Below are positions 50,983 through 60,402 of a DNA stretch of 64,000 nt, one piece after another. Source of the stretch: Microbulbifer litoralis (lineage in GTDB: Bacteria > Pseudomonadota > Gammaproteobacteria > Pseudomonadales > Cellvibrionaceae); contig NZ_JALKCV010000016.1 of NCBI RefSeq assembly GCF_023634065.1, forward strand, positions 44,946-108,945. The letters are read 5' to 3'. The notes beneath the pieces are model-generated. The model did not search any database and was not told the DNA's origin. It was given only the letters and a program-made list of their open reading frames with translations. Each line of letters starts with the position of its first letter. Position 1 is the first letter of the stretch. Made by a program: the position numbers and the translations under genes.

Positions 50983-51414
50983 TTACACACCCTCCACGTC
51001 GATACCGGCACTGCGCGCGGAGCCGGCGATGGTACGCACGGCCGCATCCATATCTGCAGCGGTCAGGTCGGGCATTTTGGCAGTGGCGATCTCTTCCAGC
51101 TGAGCGCGGGTCACTTTGCCCACTTTCTCAGTATTCGGACGGCCGGAGCCACTTTTGATGTTGGCGGCCTTGCGCAGCAGCACGGACGCCGGCGGAGTCT
51201 TCTTGATGAAGGTGAAGGAGCGATCGCTGTAGACAGTGATCACTACCGGCACCGGCAGACCCGGCTCCATGCCCTGGGTCTCGGCGTTGAACGCCTTACA
51301 GAACTCCATGATGTTTACGCCGTGCTGACCCAGCGCCGGGCCCACGGGCGGACTCGGGTTGGCCTGGCCGGCGGCCACCTGCAGCTTGATATAAGCTTCG
51401 ATTTTCTTAGCCAT
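50983..51414 (-). CDS. rplK: 50S ribosomal protein L11
   Basis: L11 lies at the factor-binding centre, is the site of thiostrepton action, and is needed for RelA activation. The 143 residues start [22 protein letters not shown], with [23 protein letters not shown], and end in the rRNA-binding domain ([15 protein letters not shown]). It lies 161 bp after nusG, where an L1 target leader would be expected; I did not find a clear match. Length is near E. coli (142). Confidence 0.99.
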   Translation of the reverse strand: MAKKIEAYIKLQVAAGQANPSPPVGPALGQHGVNIMEFCKAFNAETQGMEPGLPVPVVITVYSDRSFTFIKKTPPASVLLRKAANIKSGSGRPNTEKVGKVTRAQLEEIATAKMPDLTAADMDAAVRTIAGSARSAGIDVEGV

Positions 51415-51575
51415 TACAGCTTCCTCTCTCAGTTGGGTATTAGCGCCTGCGCTACACAGCCGAAACTGCAGCGCCGGGCTCCCCGGGGGCCCCTGCCCGC
51501 CATACCAGACTTACAGGGACGCGAAAGCCCCCTTCCGCCACATGGCGAAAGAGGGCGAAAAACCGCCTCTCGCTA

Positions 51576-52109
51576 TCAGGTCTTTTCGACCTGACCGAAT
51601 TCCAGCTCCACCGGCGTGGATCGACCGAAGATCAACACCGCCACCCTCAAGCGGCTCTTTTCGTAGTTGACCTCTTCCACCACACCGTTGAAATCGTTGA
51701 ACGGACCGTCGATGACCCGCACCATCTCGCCGGGCTCGAACAGGGTCTTGGGCTTGGGCTTGTCCACGGAATCGTCGATGCGATTCAGGATAGCCTGCGC
51801 CTCGCGGTCGGTGATCGGCGCCGGCCTGTCTGCCTTGCCGCCGATAAAGCCCAGCACCCGCGGCGTCTCTTTCACCAGGTGCCAGGTATCGTCATTCAGC
51901 TCCATTTCCACCAGCACATAGCCGGGGAAGAACTTGCGCTCACTCTTACGCTTCTGGCCGGCGCGCATTTCAACCACTTCCTCAGTGGGAACCAGCACCT
52001 CACCAAACAGGTGATCCATCTCGTGCAGCTCAATGCGCTCCTTCAGCGAGGAAGCGACCCGCTTCTCGTAGCCGGAGTAGGCCTGAACCACGTACCAATG
52101 CTTAGCCAT
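51576..52109 (-). CDS. nusG: Transcription antitermination factor NusG
   Basis: NusG binds RNA polymerase and links it to Rho or to ribosomes via S10. The 177 residues (E. coli 181) start [20 protein letters not shown], the NGN domain, with [25 protein letters not shown]. The KOW domain has [35 protein letters not shown]. It is ten bp after secE and ahead of rplK. Confidence 0.99.
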   Translation of the reverse strand: MAKHWYVVQAYSGYEKRVASSLKERIELHEMDHLFGEVLVPTEEVVEMRAGQKRKSERKFFPGYVLVEMELNDDTWHLVKETPRVLGFIGGKADRPAPITDREAQAILNRIDDSVDKPKPKTLFEPGEMVRVIDGPFNDFNGVVEEVNYEKSRLRVAVLIFGRSTPVELEFGQVEKT

Positions 52110-52119
52110 GCGTCAACCT

Positions 52120-52488
52120 TTAGCCGATAATCTTGGAGGCTGCCCAGCCCAGGGCGGAATCCAGCCCCCACAGCACCAGCGCCATAAACAGCACAAACAC
52201 CACCACAATCAACGTGGTCTGGGTCGCTTCCTGGCGGCTCGGCCAGACGACGCGGCGCACCTCGGTCTGCGCCTCCCGCAGCAATGTCCAGAAGGCACTG
52301 CCCTTGGCGGTATTGACCGCCACCGCCAACGCAACCACGCAGAGCGCGACCATCGCCAGCACACGGTAAAGAAGGGGGTATTCGGCGTAGTAGGAATTGC
52401 CCGCCACGGCAGCACCGACCAGCAGCACCACCAGCAGCCACTTCAGGCCGTCAAGACGAAAGGTCTTCGCCTCTACTTTCGCATTCAT
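52120..52488 (-). CDS. secE: Protein translocase subunit SecE
   Basis: Clamps SecY in the inner membrane. The 122 residues have three membrane segments like the E. coli form (127), rather than one. The essential amphipathic region and third helix are seen in FWTLLREAQTEVRRVVWPSRQEATQTTLIVVVFVLFMALVLWGLDSALGW, with the conserved VVWPSRQE. It lies 116 bp after tRNA-Trp and ten before nusG. Confidence 0.98.
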   Translation of the reverse strand: MNAKVEAKTFRLDGLKWLLVVLLVGAAVAGNSYYAEYPLLYRVLAMVALCVVALAVAVNTAKGSAFWTLLREAQTEVRRVVWPSRQEATQTTLIVVVFVLFMALVLWGLDSALGWAASKIIG

Positions 52489-52604
52489 ACAAAGAAGCCC
52501 TTAGCGCACAAAATGAAAAGCCCTTAGCGCTTACATGCACGGCGTCGAAACATCCGACCCCGTGACGCCCTCAGGCACAGTCAAGGCGGGGGGCGATTGA
52601 AAGC

Positions 52605-52680
52605 TGGCAGGCCAGGAGGGACTCGAACCCCCAACCCTCGGTTTTGGAGACCGATGCTCTACCAATTGAGCCACTGGCCT
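52605..52680 (-). tRNA. tRNA-Trp (CCA)
   Basis: The 76-base minus-strand sequence folds as a cloverleaf: acceptor AGGCCAG/CTGGCCT, D arm with GGTAGAGC, anticodon loop CTCCAAA with anticodon CCA, T loop GTTCGAGTC, and encoded CCA end. It lies between tuf2 and secE, as in pseudomonads. Confidence 0.98.
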
Positions 52681-52712
52681 GAAAATCCCGGCGATCGCAC
52701 CAGCGATCGCCG

Positions 52713-52747
52713 AAAAACGAGGGAGCGGAGTCTAGCACCCTCCCTCG
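52713..52747 (-). terminator. Terminator of tuf2
   Basis: On the minus strand, perfect arms CGAGGGAG and CTCCCTCG with a 14-base loop are followed by TTTTT. It lies 50 bp past tuf2. Its loop contains the -10 box of the tRNA-Trp promoter. Confidence 0.8.
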
Positions 52748-52756
52748 CTTTTGCAA
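52729..52756 (-). promoter_or_regulatory. Promoter of tRNA-Trp-secE-nusG
   Basis: On the minus strand, TTGCAA (52751-52756), a 16-bp spacer and TAGACT (52729-52734). The start would fall near 52722, inside the distal arm of the tuf2 terminator. A ten-bp perfect GATCGC-type hairpin (52688-52711) follows before the tRNA. Confidence 0.65.
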
Positions 52757-52797
52757 AGTGCGCTACCACAGAGAAGCGGCAGCGCGAAGATCAACGA

Positions 52798-53991
52798 TCA
52801 CTCGATGATTTTGGCAACCACGCCGGCACCGACGGTACGGCCACCTTCGCGGATCGCGAAGCGCAGGCCTTCTTCCATGGCGATCGGGGCGATCAGGGTT
52901 ACGCTCATCTGAACGTTGTCGCCCGGCATGACCATCTCGGTACCTTCCGGCAGCTGTACGTCACCGGTAACGTCGGTGGTACGGAAGTAGAACTGCGGAC
53001 GGTAGCCCTTGAAGAACGGGGTGTGACGACCACCTTCGTCCTTGGACAGTACGTACACTTCCGCTTCGAACTTGGTGTGCGGGGTGATGCTGCCCGGCTG
53101 GGCCAGTACCTGGCCACGCTCCACTTCGTCGCGCTTGGTGCCGCGCAGCAGCGCGCCGATGTTCTCGCCGGCACGGCCTTCGTCCAGCAGCTTGCGGAAC
53201 ATTTCAACACCGGTACAGGTGGTCTTGGTGGTTTCCTTGATGCCGACGATTTCGATTTCGTCGCCGGTTTTCAGGATACCGCGCTCGACACGGCCGGTGA
53301 CTACGGTGCCGCGACCGGAGATGGAGAATACGTCTTCGATCGGCATCAGGAACGGCTGGTCTACCGCGCGCTCCGGCTCCGGGATGTATTCGTCCAGGGT
53401 CTCTACCAGCTTCTTGACCGCGGTAGTGCCCATCTCGTTGTCGTCTTTGCCTTCCAGTGCCATCAGGGCGGAGCCGGTGATGATCGGGGTGTCGTCACCC
53501 GGGAAGTCGTAGTCGCTCAGCAGTTCGCGCACCTCCATTTCAACCAGCTCGAGCAGCTCTTCGTCATCGACCATGTCGGCCTTGTTCAGGAACACGACGA
53601 TGTACGGAACGCCAACCTGGCGGGACAGCAGGATGTGCTCGCGGGTCTGCGGCATGGGGCCGTCAGCGGCGGAGCAGACCAGGATCGCGCCGTCCATCTG
53701 GGCGGCACCGGTGATCATGTTTTTCACGTAGTCGGCGTGTCCCGGGCAGTCTACGTGGGCGTAGTGACGGGTCGGGGACTCGTATTCAACGTGGGAGGTC
53801 GCAATGGTGATACCGCGCTCGCGCTCTTCCGGAGCGTTGTCGATACCGGCAAATTCCACTGCAGCGCCACCCCAGACTTCCGCGCAGACGCGGGTCAGGG
53901 CTGCGGTCAGGGTGGTTTTACCGTGGTCAACGTGACCGATGGTGCCCACGTTTACGTGGGGCTTGGAACGTTCAAACTTTTCTTTTGCCAT
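52798..53991 (-). CDS. tuf: Elongation factor Tu, copy 2
   Basis: Second EF-Tu gene, protein identical to copy 1 (397 residues). I start at the ATG of [10 protein letters not shown]; an in-frame extension upstream runs through a spacer and is not coding. Compared with copy 1, I see only T for C at 52810 and 53854 (both silent), TGA for TAA as stop, and ATG for GTG as start. It follows four tRNA genes and is followed by a terminator and tRNA-Trp, the tufB arrangement. The near-identity over 1.2 kb indicates ongoing gene conversion. Confidence 0.99.
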   Translation of the reverse strand: MAKEKFERSKPHVNVGTIGHVDHGKTTLTAALTRVCAEVWGGAAVEFAGIDNAPEERERGITIATSHVEYESPTRHYAHVDCPGHADYVKNMITGAAQMDGAILVCSAADGPMPQTREHILLSRQVGVPYIVVFLNKADMVDDEELLELVEMEVRELLSDYDFPGDDTPIITGSALMALEGKDDNEMGTTAVKKLVETLDEYIPEPERAVDQPFLMPIEDVFSISGRGTVVTGRVERGILKTGDEIEIVGIKETTKTTCTGVEMFRKLLDEGRAGENIGALLRGTKRDEVERGQVLAQPGSITPHTKFEAEVYVLSKDEGGRHTPFFKGYRPQFYFRTTDVTGDVQLPEGTEMVMPGDNVQMSVTLIAPIAMEEGLRFAIREGGRTVGAGVVAKIIE

Positions 53992-54119
53992 TGCTAGCCT
54001 CCTAATATAGACCCGCCGGGAGCGGCGCCTATGTCCAGAACCTGCACACCCGGGCAACACACGCTGACCCCGGATACAAATAGCCGCAGAGACACCTGCC
54101 CCTGCGGCCACCTTGAAAA

Positions 54120-54194
54120 TGGAGCTCATGGGCGGATTTGAACCGCCGACCTCACCCTTACCAAGGGTGTGCTCTACCCCTGAGCTACATGAGC
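54120..54194 (-). tRNA. tRNA-Thr (GGT)
   Basis: 75 bases on the minus strand with acceptor GCTCATG/CATGAGC, anticodon stem CACCCTTGGTAAGGGTG giving anticodon GGT, T loop GTTCAAATC, and encoded CCA. It is the last tRNA before tuf2. Confidence 0.98.
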
Positions 54195-54301
54195 ACTTAC
54201 TGCCGGCACCGGAGCAAAAACCCCGACACCCAGGCGATCAATCCCGACCACCTGTATCGCCGCCATTCCGGCGACCTCCCCACCTATGCCCATACAAAAT
54301 A

Positions 54302-54375
<74 letters not shown>

Positions 54376-54457
54376 ACGCGGGAACCTCCAGGCAAAAGGT
54401 CTCAACCTTCCGCTGGCGACACCTTCCGGTATCTCAACCTTCCAGCATCTCAAAAAA

Positions 54458-54541
54458 TGGTGCAGGGGGGTGGATTCGAACCACCGAAGCTTGCGCGTCA
54501 GATTTACAGTCTGATCCCTTTGGCCACTCGGGAACCCCTGC
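54458..54541 (-). tRNA. tRNA-Tyr (GTA)
   Basis: 84 bases on the minus strand with the long variable arm of class II tRNA. Acceptor GCAGGGG/CCCCTGC, anticodon loop CTGTAAA gives GTA, T loop GTTCGAATC, encoded ACCA end. Confidence 0.98.
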
Positions 54542-54651
54542 TCGAAAGCGGCGTGTATTCTCTACACCGGCCACCGCACTGTCAACGACTTTTTCCTTCA
54601 AATTCACAGACTTACCTGCAGAACCCGAAGCGGACAGCGCGAGAGACAAAA

Positions 54652-54727
54652 TGGAGCTGGCGAGAGGAGTCGAACCCCCGACCGGCTGATTACAAGTCAG
54701 CTGCTCTACCAACTGAGCTACGCCAGC
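54652..54727 (-). tRNA. tRNA-Thr (TGT)
   Basis: 76 bases on the minus strand, GCTGGCGTAGCTCAGTTGG at the 5' end, anticodon loop CTTGTAA giving TGT, acceptor closed by CGCCAGC and CCA encoded. First gene of the tRNA-tuf2 operon. Confidence 0.98.
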
Positions 54728-54777
54728 CCTGCCTCTACACCTACGGTTTCGCGGTCGACCCCGTAAGTGGAGGCGGG

Positions 54778-54806
54778 ATTCTAGGGGAAGTTATGTCGAC
54801 AAGCAA
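54778..54806 (-). promoter_or_regulatory. Promoter of the tRNA-tuf2 operon
   Basis: On the minus strand, TTGCTT (54801-54806), a 17-bp spacer and TAGAAT (54778-54783), then a GC-rich discriminator, about 50 bp upstream of tRNA-Thr(TGT). Confidence 0.65.
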
Positions 54807-54855
54807 CCGTTGGGCGGCGATTAATTGCCGCCGCGGCGGCGGGCGCCCATCGCCG

Positions 54856-55560
54856 TCACTCCGGGGCTTTGTGTTGAAGCTCACGACAAAGATTCTGGCG
54901 GCGATCCAGTTCGGGATAGTCCAGCTGCAACTGGTTCCAGAAGGAATCCGCCACGCCTCCGGCCTCCCCCGGGGGCAGCACCACCCACTGCTCCAAATAA
55001 GTCTGGGGCTCCTCGCGGGTGCGGACCGGATAACCCCGCTCGCGCAACTCCCCGGCCAGCGCCTCGGCGCGCGCGGACTCCGAGAAGATGCCGAAAGAGA
55101 TGCCATTGGTCAGCGAGCCTTTCGGGATCACATAACTGTCGATCCCCTCCGACTGCAATTCGCGCAGTTTGCGGAAGGCCTCGCGCCGGGAGCCCCGGGG
55201 TTCGAGGAAGACCCAGTAACGCATCTGCCCCTGCATCTCCAGGTCGCGCAACTCCGCCTCCAGTTGCAGCGCCCGCAGGCGCTCGGCGACATCCTCTCCC
55301 TGGTAAGCCTCCCCGAAGGGCCCGATCATGGTGCAGAGGGCTTCACCGCGAGACTGCGGCTCAGGCTCCGGCTCCGGTTTTTCCGGGGCCGCAGCCAACT
55401 GTTCCGCCGGCACTTCGTTGACCAGTTCGACCGTTTCGCCCGCCGCCGGGACGGGCGCGCCATCGGCCGCCACGACCTCGGTCGGAGCGCGACCGGCGGC
55501 CTGGAACCAGGCGAAGAGGCCGATATTGGCCAGCAGCAGGGCGAGTACTATCCAGCGCAT
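54856..55560 (-). CDS. SPOR-domain membrane protein
   Basis: Probable inner-membrane protein that binds denuded peptidoglycan. One N-terminal membrane segment (MRWIVLALLLANIGLFAWF) is followed by a Pro/Glu-rich stalk (PEKPEPEPEPQ), then a domain with YWVFLEP...AFRKLRELQSEGIDSYVIP and GISFGIFSESARAEALAGEL, consistent with a SPOR fold. The C-terminal 50 residues are extra. Length 234. It lies 22 bp after coaX and is the last gene of a long operon. The same birA-coaX-SPOR order upstream of this tRNA cluster is known in pseudomonads. Function beyond cell-wall binding is unknown. Confidence 0.8.
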   Translation of the reverse strand: MRWIVLALLLANIGLFAWFQAAGRAPTEVVAADGAPVPAAGETVELVNEVPAEQLAAAPEKPEPEPEPQSRGEALCTMIGPFGEAYQGEDVAERLRALQLEAELRDLEMQGQMRYWVFLEPRGSRREAFRKLRELQSEGIDSYVIPKGSLTNGISFGIFSESARAEALAGELRERGYPVRTREEPQTYLEQWVVLPPGEAGGVADSFWNQLQLDYPELDRRQNLCRELQHKAPE

Positions 55561-55582
55561 AGCATCATAAAAATTCTGTTGT

Positions 55583-56323
55583 TCAGGGGTTACTCAGTAC
55601 GAGGCCGTCGAGCACCAGCTCCGGCACCAGTTGGTGCGGGCGATCGCACAGGGATGAAAAAAAGCGGCCGTCGCCGCCGGTCAGCCACAGGCCCGGCTCG
55701 GGCCCTCCGCTGGCGACCAGTTCGCGCAAGGCGCGGTCGATCGCCCCCAGCACCATCATCGGCAGGCCGCGATTGACCGCGGAGTCGGTATCGCGGCCGG
55801 GCGCCAGCGACATTCCCGGCTCCAGCCGCTCCGCAACCTTGACCGCATCGGTATCCCGGTACAGCGCGCCGCGCATGGCGGCCAGGCCCGGCAATATATA
55901 ACCACCCAGGTGCCGACCGCCAGCACCCAGCAGGTCGATGGTAACCGCACTGCCACAATCGACCACCAGTGCCGGCCCCGGATCCCGCCGGTGGGCGGCG
56001 AGCAGCGCCAGCCAGCGATCCACCCCCAGGCGCCGCGGATCGCGGTAGGCGCAGGTGACACCGGCACAGGGGGAGTCCACCCGCGCCAGCTCCAGCACCA
56101 GTCCCAACTGGCTCTGCACCCAGCCCGCCAGGGCGGCGGCGGCGGCGGGGCCGGCAACATTGGCCGCGCGCACCCGCTGCGGGCACAATTGCAGCAACCC
56201 GGAGGGCAGGCCGCCGCTTTTCAACTCGGCGGTACTGGCAACACCCCGCAGCACTGCGCCGGACGATTCCCGCAGGCGCCACTTGGTGCGGGTGTTGCCG
56301 ATATCCAGTTCCAGGGTCGACAT
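55583..56323 (-). CDS. coaX: Type III pantothenate kinase
   Basis: Phosphorylates pantothenate, the first step of CoA synthesis. The 246 residues start MSTLELDIGNTRTKWRLRES with the phosphate-binding DIGNTRTKW. DRWLALLAAHRR and the DCGSAVTIDLL motif, followed by GGYILPGLAAMRGALYRDT, are characteristic of the type III family, as is the late WLTGGDGRF. It overlaps the birA stop by one base, so the pair is coupled. No coaA is seen in this window. Confidence 0.95.
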   Translation of the reverse strand: MSTLELDIGNTRTKWRLRESSGAVLRGVASTAELKSGGLPSGLLQLCPQRVRAANVAGPAAAAALAGWVQSQLGLVLELARVDSPCAGVTCAYRDPRRLGVDRWLALLAAHRRDPGPALVVDCGSAVTIDLLGAGGRHLGGYILPGLAAMRGALYRDTDAVKVAERLEPGMSLAPGRDTDSAVNRGLPMMVLGAIDRALRELVASGGPEPGLWLTGGDGRFFSSLCDRPHQLVPELVLDGLVLSNP

Positions 56324-57327
56324 CAGCCCTCCCGCAGCGAGACTTCGCCGCCGTGGAAGAGGCGCCGCTCGCCATCCACAGCCACGACCAGGGCCCCGGT
56401 GTCATCCACCCCCTCCGCGATACCGGACCACTGCCGCTGCACACTGACAATCCGCACCGGCCGACCGGCGAACTGGTCCAGTTGCTGCCACTGCTGTCGG
56501 TAGGCGGCAAAGCCGCGCTCGGGATAGCTTTGCAGCAGCGGCAAAAGGTGGTTCAACAGTGCCGCGGCGAGACGGTTGCGATCGATCCCGGGGCAAACGC
56601 TGTTGAGGTCGATCCACGGCTGGTCGATGGCCGAGGCGGCATCGCCGCGCAGCCCCACATTCAGGCCGATGCCCACCACCACCGCGCAGCGGTCGGTCAG
56701 GTCTCCGGACAGCTCCAGCAGCACTCCCGCCAGCTTGCGCCCGCGGCACCAGACATCGTTGGGCCATTTGAGGCGTACATCCGGCACCCCGAATTCCTGC
56801 AGCGCTTGCGCAATAGCGACGCCCACCGCCAGGCTCAGGCCTTCCAGCAGTTGCACGCCGCCGCCGAACTGCCAACCGAGCGACAGGTTGATCCCGCCGG
56901 AAAAGGGACTGATCCACTGGCGGCCGCGCCGGCCGCGGCCGGCGGTCTGCTGCTCGGCGAGCATGGCGACGCCGTGGCCACTGTTTTTCTCCAACAGCCC
57001 CAGCAGGCGGGCGTTGGTGGAATCCACCCGGTCGTGCAGCAGCAACTCGTCAAGCAGATCCCGCGCCGGCGGGCGCAGACCGGCGCGGAGTTCAGTTGCG
57101 TCCAGCAGGTTCAGGCCGCCGGGCAAGCGGTAGCCGCGCCCCCTGACCGACTCCAGCGGCAGGCCCAGCCGCTCGAGTTTCTGCAGCTGTTTCCAGACCG
57201 CGGCGCGGCTCACCCCCAGGGCGGCACCGAGGGATTCGCCGGAGTGCACATCGCCATCGGCCAGCAGTTCCAGTACCGGTCGCAGCTGTGGCAGCGGGTT
57301 TTTTGGTGTTTCGGCGTGCAATTTCAA
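56323..57327 (-). CDS. birA: Biotin-protein ligase / biotin operon repressor BirA
   Basis: Attaches biotin to carboxyl carrier protein and, as a dimer, represses biotin genes. The 334 residues contain an N-terminal winged helix (LLADGDVHSGESLGAALGVSRAAVWKQLQKL), so it is the bifunctional type. The ligase part has the biotinyl-AMP loop AGRGRRGRQWISPFSGGINLS and LKWPNDVWCRGRKLAGVLLEL. The C-terminal SH3-like domain ends in GGEVSLREG. Its ATG overlaps the alr stop (ATGA), and its stop overlaps coaX by one base. No biotin genes are in the window. Confidence 0.96.
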   Translation of the reverse strand: MKLHAETPKNPLPQLRPVLELLADGDVHSGESLGAALGVSRAAVWKQLQKLERLGLPLESVRGRGYRLPGGLNLLDATELRAGLRPPARDLLDELLLHDRVDSTNARLLGLLEKNSGHGVAMLAEQQTAGRGRRGRQWISPFSGGINLSLGWQFGGGVQLLEGLSLAVGVAIAQALQEFGVPDVRLKWPNDVWCRGRKLAGVLLELSGDLTDRCAVVVGIGLNVGLRGDAASAIDQPWIDLNSVCPGIDRNRLAAALLNHLLPLLQSYPERGFAAYRQQWQQLDQFAGRPVRIVSVQRQWSGIAEGVDDTGALVVAVDGERRLFHGGEVSLREG

Positions 57328-58442
57328 CTTTCCAGGTAACGCCGGCCATAGCGGTGGCCGAGGCTGGTGAGGATTTCGTAACCGATGGTGCCGGCGTAGC
57401 CGGCCATATCATCGACGGTGATTTCGCCGTTGAGCAATTCGATCGACTCCAGTGACGCGCGCTCGGCGTCGCTCAGGGTGCTGATGTCGTACACGGCGGA
57501 ATCCATCGAGACGCGCCCCACCATCGGCAGGCGCCGGCCGCAGGCCCAGCCACAGCCGCGCCCACCCTGGGCGCGCAGTATACCGTCGGCATAGCCGCCG
57601 CGGGCGGCGGCCAGCCAACTGCCCGCGGCGACCCGCTGGCTGGCGCCATAACCGACACTGCAGCCGTCGTCGACCCGGCGCTTCTGCAGCACCGGCAGCC
57701 GCAGCGTGACGGCGGCGCGCATCGGATTCCCCTGCCCCGGCACGGGGTTGACGCCGTAGAGGGCCGACCCCGGTCGCGCGACATCGAAATGGTATTCCTC
57801 CCCCAGGAAAATCCCGGAGGAATTGGACAGGCTCAACTCGACCTCGGGGCACAGGGCCCGCAACTGCTGGCCCGCGCGCCGGAAATTCTGCAACTGCTGC
57901 GCGTTCTGAGGATGTGCCGGCTCGTCGGCACAGGCCAGGTGACTCAACAGCAGGCGGATATCGGCGGCCTCCAGCAGCGCGCGATCCGCCAGCAGCGCGT
58001 CGAAATCCCGCGACGTCATACCCAGCCGGGTCATGCCCGAGTCCACTTTCAGGGCACAGGGGGCGGCGCGGCCACCCTTCCGCCGGAAAAGCGCCACCCA
58101 ATGACGCAGCTGTTCGAGGGTAAAGAGCGTGGGAATCAGGCCGGCGCGGGCACAGTCTGACTCGCAGCCGGGGCGCACGCCGGTGAGCACGACAATACGC
58201 GCCTCATCGCCCAGCAGTTGGCGCAGCTCCTCGCCCTCGCCCTGGGTGGCGACGAAAAAGTCCCGGCAGCCGCGGCGGTATAGCGACGGCGCCACCCGGG
58301 CCATACCCAGGCCGTAGGCGTCCGCCTTGACCACGGCACCACAGCGGCTGGTGGTCGCGAGGCGCTCGCGCAACTGCCGGTAGTTGTCGCCGACCGCTCC
58401 CAGATCTATCTCCAGAAGCCCTTCGCGGAAATCGTTTTTCAA
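57324..58442 (-). CDS. alr: Alanine racemase
   Basis: PLP enzyme that makes D-alanine for peptidoglycan. The 372 residues (E. coli 359) show the PLP lysine Lys39 in AVVKADAYGLG, and the substrate-side LKVDSGMTRLGM. The PLP-phosphate region is SNSSGIF, the catalytic Tyr from the C-terminal domain lies in CSVGYGAS, and GRVSMDSAVYD follows. It overlaps birA by four bases and starts 14 bp after the ABC permease, so it is part of a tight operon. The biosynthetic Alr versus catabolic DadX role cannot be told from sequence alone. Confidence 0.93.
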   Translation of the reverse strand: MKNDFREGLLEIDLGAVGDNYRQLRERLATTSRCGAVVKADAYGLGMARVAPSLYRRGCRDFFVATQGEGEELRQLLGDEARIVVLTGVRPGCESDCARAGLIPTLFTLEQLRHWVALFRRKGGRAAPCALKVDSGMTRLGMTSRDFDALLADRALLEAADIRLLLSHLACADEPAHPQNAQQLQNFRRAGQQLRALCPEVELSLSNSSGIFLGEEYHFDVARPGSALYGVNPVPGQGNPMRAAVTLRLPVLQKRRVDDGCSVGYGASQRVAAGSWLAAARGGYADGILRAQGGRGCGWACGRRLPMVGRVSMDSAVYDISTLSDAERASLESIELLNGEITVDDMAGYAGTIGYEILTSLGHRYGRRYLES

Positions 58443-58456
58443 TGGTGCCTCTCTTA

Positions 58457-59647
58457 CTACAAAGCGCCCAGCAGGCTTTCGCGGCGCAGCGCCCGGGCGC
58501 CGAATAGGACCGCCAGCACCACCAGCGACAGGCTGGCGGCGGAGCCGGCCAGTACCAGTGGCAGGGAAACTTCATCGCCCACCAGCAGCGCCTTCAGCCA
58601 CTGCTGCTGGCCCACCAGGGGAACCAGCTGCCACAGCGGATCCGCCAGTTGGACCCGCGACATGTCCAGCGCCATCAGCAGCGTGACCGGCGCCAGTTGC
58701 AGAATGCTCAACTGGGTCTGAGCGTCCTTGAACGACTGCGAGCGCAGTGCCAGCAGGATCTGCACCACCGCCACCAACAGCGCCAACGGCAACAATACCA
58801 GCCCCATGGTAATGACGCCGGCAGTGGTGGTGGCCTGCTGGATCCCCAGTTCGGCCAGCGGCATCGCCGGCATCAACGCCACCATGGCGGTGATGGCCAG
58901 CAGTGCACCCAGCCAGCCCATACTGGCCACCGACAGCGTCTTGGCGGCGATTACCTGCCAGCCGGGCAGAGGCTGCAGCAGCAGCGTTTCCAGGCTCAAC
59001 CGCTCGCGCTCGCCCGCGGAGGTGTCCACCGATGTGGCGAGACTGGCGACGAACAGTGTCAGAATCAGCAGGCCCGGCACCATCGCCAGCAACATGGCGC
59101 CGCGACCGGACGGCGTGCTGACATCCCGCACCTGCAGTTTCCAGGGCGCCAGTAACTGCGGCGCCACACCGCGGGCCACCAGGCGCTGCCCGGCCACCAG
59201 TTGCTGCAGGCTCCCCAGTCGTTCCTGCAGGTGGCGCTCGGCGCGGCCGGCCGCGGTGGCGGAGCTGTCCACATAGAGGTAGAGCTGCGGTGTGCGGAAA
59301 TTGCGATAGTCGCTGGCGAAGTCGTCGCCCACCTGCAGCACCAGGTCGTAGTCCCCCGCCAGCAGTGCGCGGGGCTCCCCCTGCTCGAGCGCGTCCACCT
59401 GCAGCGTATCGCTTTGCAGGCGCCGCTCCAGCAGCGGCGCACGCTCGGCCCCCAACAGCGCCAGCCGCGTGGTCTCCTCGGCGTGCTTCTTGACAAAGAA
59501 GGTCGTCGAGCCGGCGATCATCACCGGGAACAGCAGCGAGAAGCAGACCGCCATCCACAGCGCACGGCGATCGCGCCAGGTCTCGAGCATCTCCTTGTGC
59601 AGCAGCGCGGCCATGCGCCGCGCAGAGAATTTTCCGATTGCCATCAT
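58457..59647 (-). CDS. ABC-2 family permease (NatB-like)
   Basis: Membrane component of an ABC exporter. The 396 residues have one membrane helix near residue 35, a large outside domain of about 150 residues, then five more helices from about residue 185. The opening MAALLHKEMLETWRDRRALW and the middle TSVDTSAGERERLSLETLLLQPLPGWQVIAAK are typical of NatB-type proteins. Its start overlaps the ATPase stop by four bases, so both form one transporter. Na+ extrusion is known for Bacillus NatAB; the substrate here is unknown. Confidence 0.85.
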   Translation of the reverse strand: MMAIGKFSARRMAALLHKEMLETWRDRRALWMAVCFSLLFPVMIAGSTTFFVKKHAEETTRLALLGAERAPLLERRLQSDTLQVDALEQGEPRALLAGDYDLVLQVGDDFASDYRNFRTPQLYLYVDSSATAAGRAERHLQERLGSLQQLVAGQRLVARGVAPQLLAPWKLQVRDVSTPSGRGAMLLAMVPGLLILTLFVASLATSVDTSAGERERLSLETLLLQPLPGWQVIAAKTLSVASMGWLGALLAITAMVALMPAMPLAELGIQQATTTAGVITMGLVLLPLALLVAVVQILLALRSQSFKDAQTQLSILQLAPVTLLMALDMSRVQLADPLWQLVPLVGQQQWLKALLVGDEVSLPLVLAGSAASLSLVVLAVLFGARALRRESLLGAL

Positions 59648-60402
59648 GCCGGGGCCTCCTCCCTGTTGGCGTCCCGAGTCGCTCCACCGCCGTAGGCGAG
59701 AGCGACGAAACTGTCCTCGAGGTTGTCGCTGCCGGTCTGCTCGACCAGTTCTGTCGGCGAGCCGCTGCCGACAATACGGCCACCGGCCATGACCAGCACG
59801 CGGTCCGACAACTCCGCCACCTCCGACATCACATGGCTGGAAAACAGGATGGTGGTGCCCTCCGCGCGCAGGCGCAGCAGCGTGCGCCGCAGCAGGCGCG
59901 CGGCCAGCACGTCCAGCCCGCGGGTGGGTTCGTCCAGGATCAGGTGCTGGGGCCGGTGCACCAGCGCCCGCGCCAGGGAAACTTTCATACGCTCCCCCTG
60001 GGAAAAACCGCGCGTGCGCCGCTCCCAGAGCTCACCCAGTTCCAGTTCGTCGCGCACCGCCTGCAGCGAATCCCGCAACGCGGCACCGGCCAGCCCCTGC
60101 ATGCGCGCGAACAGCGTCAGGTACTCTTTCACCGTGAGGCGTTCGTAGAGCCCCTCGCGATCCCCCACCACGCCCAGTTGGCGCCGGGCCAAGAGCGGAT
60201 CCGCGGCCACATCCCGGCCGCCCAGCAGCACCCGCCCGGCGTCGGCGCGCAGCAGCCCGGTCACGATGCGCAGGCAGGTGGTCTTGCCGGCACCGTTGGC
60301 CCCCAGCAGGGCGGTGATGCGGCCATCGGGGATCTCGAAACTCAATTCGCGCAACACCCGCTGGCCGGCGAAACTCTTGTCGATGGACTCTACCTCAATC
60401 AC
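59644..60402 (-). CDS. ABC transporter ATP-binding protein (NatA-like)
   Basis: ATPase partner of the NatB-like permease. I start at the GTG of VIEVESIDKSFAGQRVLREL (252 residues), eight bases before the end of the upstream hydrolase, with AGGAG well placed; the longer frame lies wholly in the hydrolase gene. Walker A GANGAGKTT, Q-loop region RRQLGVVGDREGLY, signature FSQGERMKVSLARAL (altered from LSGGQ), Walker B HLILDEPTRGLD and the switch His in FSSHVMSE are all present. The overlap with both neighbours shows tight coupling. Confidence 0.9.
   Translation of the reverse strand: MIEVESIDKSFAGQRVLRELSFEIPDGRITALLGANGAGKTTCLRIVTGLLRADAGRVLLGGRDVAADPLLARRQLGVVGDREGLYERLTVKEYLTLFARMQGLAGAALRDSLQAVRDELELGELWERRTRGFSQGERMKVSLARALVHRPQHLILDEPTRGLDVLAARLLRRTLLRLRAEGTTILFSSHVMSEVAELSDRVLVMAGGRIVGSGSPTELVEQTGSDNLEDSFVALAYGGGATRDANREEAPA

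Noticed and set aside
53992..54129. N-terminal extension of EF-Tu copy 2 by 46 residues
   Set aside because: The extension is spacer and tRNA-flanking DNA; copy 1 and the family start at MAKEKF, with a suitable ribosome-binding site directly upstream.
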